DNA of 10,231 bases from an uncultured Clostridia bacterium (GTDB taxonomy: Bacteria; Bacillota; Clostridia; Oscillospirales; Acutalibacteraceae), in contig CAMPAT010000010.1 of NCBI GenBank assembly GCA_946633275.1, positions 1-10,231 of the forward strand, in the 5' to 3' direction. How positions within the stretch are numbered: the stretch's first letter is position 1; the number at the start of each line of letters is the position of its first letter. Below are positions 1 through 5,795 of the stretch, in pieces. Under the pieces are notes generated by a model, which worked only from the letters and a program-made list of their open reading frames with translations, did not search any database and had not been told where the DNA came from. Both the position numbers and the translations under genes were made by a program.

Positions 1-748
1 AAGTGCTGTCGGAGATATCGACCGTTCCTGAGCTGCAACCGCCAAGATAATTCTGTACCGCCTTCATATATGCAGTTGCTGCACTCCGGAGATTTGAAGC
101 GGAGGCGCTGCCGCTTTTGAATTTTGAAACGGCGCTGTTGTAGTCAGAAAGCGCCTTAATGTACTTTGCACCTGCGCTATTGTAGCTTGAGAGCGCCTTG
201 TCGTATGCCGATTGATATGACTTCAGCCCTGATACAGCGTTGTCGTAAGGCGTTTTTGCTGTATTGTATGCTGTTTTTGCGCTGCTGAGAGTGGAAGCGT
301 ATGAAGACAGCTTGCTCTTTGCTTCGCTGTAAGAGGTTTTTGCGCTGTTATACTGAGTCTGCGCGGAAGATTTTGTTTTTGCGAGGTTCTGCTCCTCTTT
401 TTCAATCTGCTTTTCAAGCTCAGCCGTGTCGAGCGTAATGAGTGTGTCGCCCTTTTTTACCTCGTCGCCGACGGAAACGTTGACCTCTTTGACAGTATAG
501 TTAAGATTTGTGGTGACCTTTGATGTTTTTGCGCTCGATACAGTACCTGTGGAGGAAATGCTGTCTTCGAGCGTGCCCCTTTTAAGCGTGGTTGTCCGCA
601 CGAAGGAGTAAGACTGTCCGCCTTCCCTCCCGTTTGAAGCGAAAATCGCGCCTGCCGCAATTGCCGCAATGAGAAAGAGTGCAATTATAATGGTAAACAC
701 CTTATGCTTCTTTATAAATCCTTTTATTTTTACGAATAGTTTTTTCAT
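1..748 (-). CDS. Membrane fusion protein (HlyD/MacA-YknX type adaptor) of an exporter, C-terminus off window
   Basis: A long minus-strand reading frame is open to the window edge (249 residues visible, no stop), so the protein is partial. It has a basic N-terminus, one membrane helix at about residues 18-38, and a biotinyl/lipoyl-like hairpin half at about 82-107 (VKEVNVSVGDEVKKGDTLI). A long Ala/Ser/Lys/Tyr-rich coiled-coil hairpin runs from about 110 to 235. This order is typical of periplasmic-adaptor or membrane fusion proteins, which in Gram-positives partner a MacB/YknYZ-type ABC exporter. The partner genes would lie off the left edge, which is inference. The ATG at 748 is chosen because GGGAGG (minus strand) lies just upstream. 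That ribosome binding site is buried in a hairpin (756-791), so expression may depend on read-through from ribU. No convincing own promoter is seen, only -10-like AT-rich hexamers at 808-822. Substrate unknown. Family sure; exact subfamily less so. Confidence 0.9.
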   Translation of the reverse strand, partial: MKKLFVKIKGFIKKHKVFTIIIALFLIAAIAAGAIFASNGREGGQSYSFVRTTTLKRGTLEDSISSTGTVSSAKTSKVTTNLNYTVKEVNVSVGDEVKKGDTLITLDTAELEKQIEKEEQNLAKTKSSAQTQYNSAKTSYSEAKSKLSSYASTLSSAKTAYNTAKTPYDNAVSGLKSYQSAYDKALSSYNSAGAKYIKALSDYNSAVSKFKSGSASASNLRSAATAYMKAVQNYLGGCSSGTVDISDST

Positions 749-755
749 AATAAAA

Positions 756-791
756 AACCTCCCTGTGTCTCAAATGATAAACAGGAAGGTT
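756..791 (-). terminator. Terminator-like hairpin between ribU and the exporter adaptor, containing the adaptor's Shine-Dalgarno
   Basis: On the minus strand AACCTTCCTGT (791-781) pairs with ACAGGGAGGTT (766-756): 11 base pairs with one G-U, a 14-nt loop, then six U (757-752). This has the form of a Rho-independent terminator for ribU. The descending arm also contains GGGAGG, the ribosome binding site of the gene starting at 748, so the same fold would both end transcription and hide translation initiation. Confidence 0.65.
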
Positions 792-822
792 AAATTAATA
801 TTAAATAATTATATACATTATA

Positions 823-1431
823 TTATTGCTTTCTGCCATGGAGCACGGGCGAAAGCGGCTTGTAAATGAGCATACATATTACAACGCAGAGTATCCCTTT
901 TATGAAAGTGAACGGCACGTTGAAAACGAGCAGCGACTGCTCAATGCTTGTCATTGAAGGTACGATTGCCTGATACGCCTGGAGTACAACTTCCTTCGGC
1001 ATAAAGTTATAGTAAAACGGGTAAACGATGTAGAGATTTGAAGGGAAGCTGACGAGCGCCATTATTACCGCGCCGACAGTTCCGCCGACGAGCGCGCCCT
1101 TCATCGTCTTATGCTTTTTGTAAATGAGACCCGCCGCGCCTGAGAAAACTGCGCCGAGTATGAAGTTTGAAAGTTCGCCGATGTACCCGCTCTGGCTTAC
1201 AGCAAGGTGAATAATGTTTTTAACGAGCGCGATGAATATGCCTGCAAGCGGACCGTAAGCGAACGCGCCGATGAGTTCGGGCAGGTCTGAAAAGTCGAGC
1301 TTGATAAAGCTCGGAATGAAGGGAATCGGGATTTCCAGATACTGCAGCACTATTGCCGCCGCCGTGAGCATTCCGCATCCTGCGAGGACGCGTGTTGAAA
1401 TTCGCTTTTTGTTTTCTTTTTTGTTTTTCAT
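823..1431 (-). CDS. ribU: Riboflavin transporter, ECF S-component
   Basis: Substrate-specific S-component that captures riboflavin at the membrane and delivers it through the shared ECF energizing module (EcfA/A'/T), which is not encoded here. It is 202 residues with about six hydrophobic segments, the usual size for the family. The RibU signature is plain at about residues 43-75: KLDFSDLPELIGAFAYGP followed by AGIFIALVKNIIH. A second conserved patch, GELSNFILG, lies near 85-93. The ATG at 1431 is preferred over an upstream in-frame start at 1461 because AGAAGGAGGA ends seven bases before it and the extra ten residues are not membrane-like. Identity is reinforced by the FMN riboswitch directly upstream, which would shut off uptake when flavin is plentiful. 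The downstream gene is an exporter adaptor, separated by a hairpin. Confidence 0.95.
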   Translation of the reverse strand: MKNKKENKKRISTRVLAGCGMLTAAAIVLQYLEIPIPFIPSFIKLDFSDLPELIGAFAYGPLAGIFIALVKNIIHLAVSQSGYIGELSNFILGAVFSGAAGLIYKKHKTMKGALVGGTVGAVIMALVSFPSNLYIVYPFYYNFMPKEVVLQAYQAIVPSMTSIEQSLLVFNVPFTFIKGILCVVICMLIYKPLSPVLHGRKQ

Positions 1432-1468
1432 AATAATTCCTCCTTCTGCAAATTTCGCCAAAAGAGAA

Positions 1469-1490
1469 CGCCCCCGAAAAATCGGAGGCG
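1469..1490 (-). terminator. Riboswitch expression-platform terminator
   Basis: On the minus strand CGCCTCCGA, a TTTT loop and TCGGGGGCG form a 9-bp stem (one G-U) followed by the U-rich run TTCTCTTTT. It lies between the FMN aptamer and the ribU ribosome binding site, so it is the likely transcriptional off-switch formed when FMN is bound. Confidence 0.8.
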
Positions 1491-1493
1491 ATG

Positions 1494-1522
1494 ATATTGT
1501 ACCGTAATATATTATACAATAT
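1494..1522 (-). other. AT-rich hairpin joining the FMN aptamer to its terminator
   Basis: On the minus strand ATATTGTA (1522-1515) and TACAATAT (1501-1494) are perfect complements around a 13-nt loop. The stem begins at the base directly after aptamer helix P1, so it could stack on P1 or compete with it. A role in switching is inference. Confidence 0.45.
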
Positions 1523-1650
1523 TATTTCTCTCATCCGGACTTACAGCAAACTTGCTGATTACCGTCGGTTACGGAATTTCACCGTATCAGTTCCCAAAGG
1601 GAAGTCGTGGACTTTACCACCGGTGGGGAATTGCACCCCGCCCCGAAATA
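1523..1650 (-). ncRNA. FMN riboswitch (RFN element) aptamer controlling ribU
   Basis: The minus strand carries the conserved RFN blocks in order: TTCGGGGCGGGGTGCAATTC, then CCCACCGGTGGTAAAGTCC, then GGTGAAATTCCGTAACCGAC, then GTAAGTCCGGATGAGAGAA. The two ends close helix P1 (TATTTC with GAAATA). Only the variable hairpin differs from textbook examples; it is short (TTCCC AAA GGGAA-like). In this family FMN binding stabilises P1 and favours the downstream terminator or blocks the ribosome site. A U-tailed terminator follows, so transcriptional control of riboflavin uptake is expected. Confidence 0.97.
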
Positions 1651-1661
1651 TTTGCAATACC

Positions 1662-1689
1662 ATTATATTATATGCACAAAAAATGTCAA
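1662..1689 (-). promoter_or_regulatory. Sigma-A promoter for the riboswitch-ribU transcript
   Basis: TTGACA (1689-1684) and TATAAT (1667-1662) on the minus strand, 16 bp apart. Transcription would start near 1655, a few bases before the aptamer P1 helix. An overlapping second TATAAT (1672-1667) has only an 11-bp spacer and is unlikely to be the one used. Confidence 0.85.
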
Positions 1690-1695
1690 GTTTTT

Positions 1696-1709
1696 TGTAA
1701 CAAGTTACA
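1696..1709. promoter_or_regulatory. 14-bp palindrome TGTAAC-AA-GTTACA, possible operator
   Basis: A perfect inverted repeat just upstream of the -35 box of the ribU promoter. A related imperfect palindrome with GTTAC/GTAAC arms occurs at 1860-1875 beside the start of the divergent transcript. The shared half-sites suggest one DNA-binding protein touching both promoters, but no regulator is identified. Confidence 0.3.
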
Positions 1710-1823
1710 TACCATCTGTGTTGTGCAAGCGCAGCTGAAACTGACAAATCTGCCGTTGTGTAAGTTAAAAACGAGAGAAAATATACTAAAACCCTCAAAT
1801 CAGTCTAATAAAATCTCAAAAAT

Positions 1824-1852
1824 TTGACAAAGAAGGAAAAATATGGTACAAC
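1824..1852 (+). promoter_or_regulatory. Probable sigma-A promoter of the FnIII-type secreted protein gene
   Basis: TTGACA (1824-1829) is followed after 17 bp by TACAAC (1847-1852), a weak -10. Transcription would start near 1859, giving a leader of about 43 nt that carries AAAGGAG at 1886-1892. The stretch from 1710 to 1823 shows no gene. Confidence 0.5.
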
Positions 1853-1859
1853 TCTAACC

Positions 1860-1875
1860 GTTACAAATTGGTAAC
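1860..1875. promoter_or_regulatory. Imperfect palindrome with GTTAC/GTAAC arms near the transcript start
   Basis: GTTAC and GTAAC arms flank AAATTG, giving a near-symmetric 16-bp site directly after the predicted start point. It shares half-sites with the palindrome at 1696-1709. A protein bound here would block early elongation; this is inference. Confidence 0.25.
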
Positions 1876-1901
1876 AAAAAATTACAAAGGAGTTAATAAC
1901 T

Positions 1902-3050
1902 ATCAGAAATTTTAAGATTAAAGTAGTTTCGGTAGTGCTCGCGGCGCTGTTTTGCTTCTCAGGAGCAGCAATCGCCCACGCCGAAGAACCTACAAATTCT
2001 TATGCAAAAGCACAGGGAAGCGTTGCTTCTGACGTGCAGAGCGGATTTGATATTATTTCTTCAATTGACAACGCTGTACAGGAGAAAAATGATTTTACTA
2101 TCAAAGTATCAAATGTAAACGCAAATAGCGCAGTTCTTAATTGGTACGGCAGCGACCTTTGCATCAGTTACAGAATATGCAGGTTCAACATCATTCAGAA
2201 TAAGTGGGAGGACGTACTCTCCACCCCGAAAAACGAGCTTAAGCTCACTAACTTAAAAGAAAACACAAACTATAAATATTGCGTTATGAACGCAGCCACG
2301 GGCGAGCTTCTCGGCGTGACGGAATTTACGACGGGACTCAGCAAGCCGACTATTGCTGTTACTGAGCGTGACGGCGATTCGGTTAAGCTCAGCGTAGGCA
2401 AGGTTCAGAAGGGCGCAAAAGTCGAGCTTTACAGAAAGACAAAGGGCAAGAAATATAAGAAGATTGCCACTCTTTCTTCGAAGAAAAAGACTTATACAGA
2501 TAAGAAACTCAAGGGCGCCACAACTTATTATTACAAGGCGAAGACAACCGTTACCGGCAAGGTAAACGGCAAGAGCGTTACTAAGAAGAGCGCTTATTCA
2601 AAAGAAAAGAAGGCGAAGACTCTCAAGAAAATGGGTCTCCCTGCCGTAAGCGGCAAGACGAAGACTTACGCGATTTATACTGCGGTTACTGTAAAGAGCT
2701 CGCCTCAGTATAAGCTCCTTCACTCGAAGAAGTGTTATACTGACAAGAAAACAGGCGTAAGGATGGTAGACGGCTGTTATTGCGTAGCTCTCGGCTCGTA
2801 CTATGGCACGAAAATCGGCACGAAGTACAGAGTAACCTTCTCAACAGGCAAGCAGATTGACGTTATTCTCTGTGACCAGAAGGCGGACCGCCATACTGAC
2901 AGCAGACATCAGTACGCAGTCGGCAACAGCGACATTCTTGAATTTTATGTTGAAAAATCGGCTATGCCGCGCAGAGCGAGAAATCTCGGTAACTACGGCG
3001 CGCTTGATGAGTTCAAGGGTAGCGTAGTCGCAATTGAAAAATACGTTTAA
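1902..3050 (+). CDS. Secreted protein: two FnIII-like domains plus a C-terminal barrel-like domain; unusual ATC start
   Basis: From 1902 the product is 382 residues: basic n-region (RNFKIK), hydrophobic core, and likely cleavage after AHA at residue 27. Two fibronectin-III-like units follow at about 65-144 (ending in FTTG) and 146-241. The second is Lys-rich with the tandem TYYYKAK strand pattern common in clostridial surface proteins. The last roughly 125 residues (VALGSYYG, then CDQKADRHTD, then ILEFYVEK) resemble a domain at the ends of clostridial phage and cell-wall proteins, with clustered D325, D329, H331, D333 and H336; that resemblance is from memory. Start: AAAGGAG at 1886-1892 is nine bases before the in-frame ATC at 1902, which gives a complete signal peptide. 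The GTG at 1935 has no ribosome site and lacks the basic n-region. ATC may be a true rare start, a mutated ATG, or a sequence error. Function unknown; probably adhesion or wall binding. Confidence 0.8.
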   Translation: MRNFKIKVVSVVLAALFCFSGAAIAHAEEPTNSYAKAQGSVASDVQSGFDIISSIDNAVQEKNDFTIKVSNVNANSAVLNWYGSDLCISYRICRFNIIQNKWEDVLSTPKNELKLTNLKENTNYKYCVMNAATGELLGVTEFTTGLSKPTIAVTERDGDSVKLSVGKVQKGAKVELYRKTKGKKYKKIATLSSKKKTYTDKKLKGATTYYYKAKTTVTGKVNGKSVTKKSAYSKEKKAKTLKKMGLPAVSGKTKTYAIYTAVTVKSSPQYKLLHSKKCYTDKKTGVRMVDGCYCVALGSYYGTKIGTKYRVTFSTGKQIDVILCDQKADRHTDSRHQYAVGNSDILEFYVEKSAMPRRARNLGNYGALDEFKGSVVAIEKYV

Positions 3051-3076
3051 AAAAAGCACCCTTCGGGGTGCTTTTT
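3051..3076 (+). terminator. Rho-independent terminator with UUCG loop
   Basis: AAAAAGCACCC, a TTCG tetraloop and GGGTGCTTTTT form a perfect 11-bp stem starting directly after the stop codon of the FnIII-type gene. The A-tract on the other side would let it act in both directions. Confidence 0.95.
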
Positions 3077-3127
3077 CAGTTAGCAGCAAGCCGTAAGCCG
3101 TATGAAATTTGCAAAGTTATATTAAAC

Positions 3128-3217
3128 AATATAAGGAGTCCTACTTTTTCCACCATTCTTTCTTTCGCAACTCGAAAGAATGGTAACAAAACAAGGAGTC
3201 CTTAACTCCTTTATATT
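3128..3217. repeat. Nested palindromic intergenic element, about 90 bp
   Basis: The outer arms are AATATAAGGAGT (3128-3139) and ACTCCTTTATATT (3205-3217), complementary with one bulged base. Inside is a perfect 10-bp hairpin, CCATTCTTTC (3153-3162) and GAAAGAATGG (3174-3183), with an 11-nt loop. AAGGAGTCCT also occurs twice in direct orientation, at 3133-3142 and 3193-3202, exactly 60 bp apart. It lies between the terminators of two convergent genes and has no coding potential. It could be a small non-autonomous mobile element or REP-like repeat, or a structured RNA; copies elsewhere cannot be seen here. Confidence 0.5.
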
Positions 3218-3253
3218 ATCCAAGCAATTACCTGCAAAGAATCTTTTCCTCAA

Positions 3254-3281
3254 AAAAGAGCTGTCTTATGACAGCTCTTTT
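3254..3281 (-). terminator. Rho-independent terminator of the CDF-phosphoesterase transcript
   Basis: AAAAGAGCTGTC and GACAGCTCTTTT form a perfect 12-bp stem around TTAT, nine bases past the phosphoesterase stop codon on the minus strand. It has U-runs on both strands and may be bidirectional. Confidence 0.9.
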
Positions 3282-3289
3282 AATTAATG

Positions 3290-4573
3290 CTATTCTGCCA
3301 GCGGATTTGAAATTCCGCCCGTAACGTCGCCCATTTCATTTTCAAGGTCGACTACTTCCTTTTCTGCGAATGACTTGTATTTGCCCTGGTAGTAATTTTC
3401 CTGAGCATTGTCGAAGCTGCCGTCAGGTTTAATAGTTATTACCGTGCAACCGCGCTGACGTCCGAATTGCGAAATTCCCGTGTATGCGAGATAGTCGATT
3501 GAGTATCCGTATGTAAGCTGAACGCCCTTGTAATTAAGCGACATATTATTAAGATGGTCGTGGCCGAAGAATGCGCCCTGCGTGCCGTTTTCCGTAAACG
3601 CGTCAAATATGCCGTAATTGTAATTACTGCAGCAGATAAGCTCGCCGCCCTCGCCGATAATGCCGTATTTGTACTTAACATTTTCGGTATCCTTTTTTCC
3701 TGCCTTCTTGTATTCCTCAAAGGCTTCCTTCATCTCTGCAGGCGGAATGTGGAAGAAGGCGAGTGATTTCGGCTGAACTCCGCCGTTCTCTTCGGTGAGC
3801 TCTTTAACTGTATTTTTATACCACTCAACCTGGTTTTCGTGAATGCAGTCGTACTTCCATTTAATTCCAAAATAGTCGCCGTCGGTGTATGAATGAGAGT
3901 CAAAGATGAAAAGGCTCTGCGTGATATTGCCCTTCGTATTCTTCACGTTGATAACGTAGTTGCACTCTCCGTCAACGTCCTCGGGGCCTGACTGGAGCAG
4001 ACAATGCTTATATTTATCCTTGTCCTCGTACATCTTCGCCATTTCCTTACGGTCAAAGTAGGAGTAAATCTCCGTGTCGTGATTGCCGAAACCGAGACAC
4101 CAGTAAACGCCGAGCTTCTCCATCATTTCCGCAAAGAGCTTTGCGCTCTCCTTATTATTGAAGGTTCCTGCCTGGTAAGGCACGGGATACGCAACGTCGC
4201 CCGTTACGATTACGAGGTCGGGCTTTTCGGCAGTTACCATTGTTGCGACTGCGTTGAGCGCCATATTGTCCTTCTTTGAGCTGAGCGCTCCGCCGCCGAT
4301 GTGCACGTCGGTAATCTGCAGAACCTTGAATTCTCTGTCAGTAGTAAAGGTATATCTGCCCTTGTCGTCGAGCTCGGGCTCGAGCTGGTCGGCGTATGAC
4401 ACAGCCTTAAGATTTTCGTTAATAAATGCGGCGTTGGACGCGTTTGACGTAACGTTAAGTATCGCGATAACGCCTGCGATAATTCCTATTACAAGAGCAA
4501 TTATAATCAGTATTTTAATGAACGTTCTGCCTCTTCGTTTGTGAGGATTAGCAGAGCTTTTTTTCTTTGCCAT
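3290..4573 (-). CDS. Membrane-anchored calcineurin-like metallophosphoesterase
   Basis: 427 residues with a basic N-terminus (KKK, HKRRGR), one helix at about 18-40, then an extracytoplasmic catalytic domain. All calcineurin-like motifs are present: ITDVHIG (D89, H91), VTGDV (D126), GFGNHDTE (N164, H165), FFHIPP (H275) and FFGHDHLNN (H338, H340). These bind a two-metal centre that hydrolyses phosphoesters. The spacing and the KVLQITDVHIG start recall the Dcr2-like/purple-acid-phosphatase-related branch, but the substrate cannot be told from the sequence. Start ATG at 4573 is preceded by GGGAGAG seven bases upstream. That ribosome site overlaps the end of the CDF gene, whose stop lies only four bases before this start, so the two genes are translated as a coupled pair. 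The anchor and lack of a signal cleavage site suggest it works on the outer face of the membrane. Confidence 0.92.
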   Translation of the reverse strand: MAKKKSSANPHKRRGRTFIKILIIIALVIGIIAGVIAILNVTSNASNAAFINENLKAVSYADQLEPELDDKGRYTFTTDREFKVLQITDVHIGGGALSSKKDNMALNAVATMVTAEKPDLVIVTGDVAYPVPYQAGTFNNKESAKLFAEMMEKLGVYWCLGFGNHDTEIYSYFDRKEMAKMYEDKDKYKHCLLQSGPEDVDGECNYVINVKNTKGNITQSLFIFDSHSYTDGDYFGIKWKYDCIHENQVEWYKNTVKELTEENGGVQPKSLAFFHIPPAEMKEAFEEYKKAGKKDTENVKYKYGIIGEGGELICCSNYNYGIFDAFTENGTQGAFFGHDHLNNMSLNYKGVQLTYGYSIDYLAYTGISQFGRQRGCTVITIKPDGSFDNAQENYYQGKYKSFAEKEVVDLENEMGDVTGGISNPLAE

Positions 4574-4577
4574 AATC

Positions 4578-5186
4578 TTACTCTCCCGTGATTAAAAATT
4601 TTGTTTCTTTAATAATACATTTAACCGCCTGTGCGGTAATGATTCCTCCGCAGAGGAATGCGAAGTATGCGTCAAAAGCGAAGTTGACCTTCGTAACGAA
4701 CATCATTCCCGTCAGCGTAAACAGCGTTACAAGACAGTCGAGGAAACTGTCCAGCGCAAGCGATGATATAATCGGCGACGGCGATTTTTTATTAAGTCTG
4801 ACAAGCAGCACGCCGAGCGCCGCCTTTGCGAAAACGGAGCTTACTATGAGCCACGCGTATTTTGTGTTATAAACCACGCCTGAAGGATAAAGCAGCCTGT
4901 CGAGTCCGCGGTACGCGAAAAACAGACCTGTAAACGCAATAATTAAGCTTATTACAAAGGCTATCAGACTCTGCGTCCTCTTCGAGCGCAGGTCGTCGCC
5001 GAACCTGAGCGCAAGTATGAATCCGAGCAGCGCAAGCACGCACGAAAACGTGTCGCCAAGATTATTGACCGCGTCGCAGTAAATCGTCAGCGAGTACGAA
5101 GCGTTGCCGACGTACAGCTTTACCGTAAAGAGAACGAAATTTACCGCGATACCTGCGATTGCCGCCGTTAAATAGTGTTTTTTCAT
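4578..5186 (-). CDS. Minimal cation diffusion facilitator (CDF) family metal transporter
   Basis: 202 residues with six predicted membrane helices. CDF proteins exchange cytoplasmic Zn, Mn, Fe or similar divalent metals for protons. The helix-2 motif is YCDAVNNLGDT, giving an N41xxxD45 site. Helix 5 carries ALDSFLDC, giving D146xxxD150 where Zn-specific ZitB/YiiP-type proteins have HxxxD. The Asp-rich site points towards the Mn/Fe side of the family, but this is inference. The protein ends at KFLITGE right after helix 6, so the usual C-terminal cytoplasmic dimerisation domain of about 80-100 residues is absent with no sign of a frameshift. ATG 5186 is chosen over an upstream in-frame start at 5234 because GAGAGG lies seven bases before it and the longer start would overlap the promoter. 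It is first gene of a two-gene unit with the phosphoesterase. Confidence 0.88.
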   Translation of the reverse strand: MKKHYLTAAIAGIAVNFVLFTVKLYVGNASYSLTIYCDAVNNLGDTFSCVLALLGFILALRFGDDLRSKRTQSLIAFVISLIIAFTGLFFAYRGLDRLLYPSGVVYNTKYAWLIVSSVFAKAALGVLLVRLNKKSPSPIISSLALDSFLDCLVTLFTLTGMMFVTKVNFAFDAYFAFLCGGIITAQAVKCIIKETKFLITGE

Positions 5187-5205
5187 ATAAATCCTCTCAA
5201 CTTTT

Positions 5206-5234
5206 ATTATAACATTATATATAGCGATTTGCAA
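5206..5234 (-). promoter_or_regulatory. Sigma-A promoter of the CDF-phosphoesterase operon
   Basis: TTGCAA (5234-5229) and TATAAT (5211-5206) on the minus strand, 17 bp apart, with a predicted leader of only about 13 nt before the CDF start. TTGCAA is its own reverse complement, but no matching -10 is seen at the right distance for the plus-strand gene at 5279, whose promoter remains unidentified. Confidence 0.75.
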
Positions 5235-5278
5235 TTCATATTTTAACGCGGCGGAAGCATAATAAAACAGGTGATTGT

Positions 5279-5752
5279 ATGGAATATTTATACCTTGTGT
5301 TATTTGCTGTGATAATAATTTTACAGATAGTAATATTAATCGGAAGGCGCAGACGCGAAAAGCCCGTTCTGCTGATGAACGAGGGCAGGCTTATTATTGA
5401 TAATATGAAATCGTGCTCAAAGACTGTTGAAGATATTATTTGCGCAGCGCGAAAAGCGGGTTATTTTAATCTTGCCGACGTAGATACGGCGGTGCTCGAA
5501 ACAGACGGCGAAATCAGCATTCTTCCCGTCGCGTCAAAGCGTCGCCTTACTCCGCGCGATTTTAACTTTAACCCCGTGCGTGAGGGACTTTCGCTCATCG
5601 TTTATCAAAACTCGAAGATTAATTATAACAATCTTAAGGCGGTAGGCTTTACTGAAGAAAAGCTTGCGCAATTCCTCGAGGAACGCGGATACCGGCTCTC
5701 CGAAACTGAGCTTATTATCATCAGCGAGAGCGGAAGAGTGAAGGTTTATTAA
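5279..5752 (+). CDS. YetF/DUF421-type protein, shortened to one membrane helix
   Basis: 157 residues: one N-terminal helix (about 3-22), an arginine-rich stop (GRRRREKP), then the two-lobed cytoplasmic domain of the YetF/DUF421 family. Lobe one has the family pattern: PVLLMNEGRLIIDNM, an I-x-x-AARKAGYFNLADVDTA stretch, then LETDGEISILP (to residue 83). Lobe two repeats the plan: SLIVYQNSKINYNNLKAVG, then LAQFLEERG, then a C-terminal strand ending GRVKVY. Standard YetF proteins are about 200-230 residues with three helices, so two helices are missing here. The first lobe's length is normal and AGGTGA precedes the ATG by four bases, so this looks like a genuine short form. The biochemical role of the family is poorly known (spore or membrane associated in Bacillus). 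It is divergent from the CDF gene. Confidence 0.78.
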   Translation: MEYLYLVLFAVIIILQIVILIGRRRREKPVLLMNEGRLIIDNMKSCSKTVEDIICAARKAGYFNLADVDTAVLETDGEISILPVASKRRLTPRDFNFNPVREGLSLIVYQNSKINYNNLKAVGFTEEKLAQFLEERGYRLSETELIIISESGRVKVY

Positions 5753-5758
5753 TTTGAT

Positions 5759-5787
5759 TTGACATTTAATTTAATTTGATATATAAT
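5759..5787 (+). promoter_or_regulatory. Near-consensus sigma-A promoter of the zinc-sensor operon
   Basis: TTGACA (5759-5764) and TATAAT (5782-5787) with an ideal 17-bp spacer. The start point is expected near 5794, directly at the left edge of the triple palindrome. Such a strong promoter fits a gene set held off by a repressor. Confidence 0.9.
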
Positions 5788-5795
5788 GCATTCGT

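Noticed and set aside
669..869. Plus-strand 66-codon frame across the adaptor and ribU junction
   Set aside because: It runs through the intergenic hairpin and the ends of two minus-strand genes with no ribosome site.
1220..1534. Minus-strand open frame overlapping the riboswitch and ribU start
   Set aside because: It is out of frame with ribU and covers the structured leader; composition is Arg-rich as expected of a shadow frame.
1935..3050. GTG at 1935 as the start of the FnIII-type protein
   Set aside because: There is no ribosome binding site before it and it would remove the basic part of the signal peptide, while a consensus site fits the ATC at 1902.
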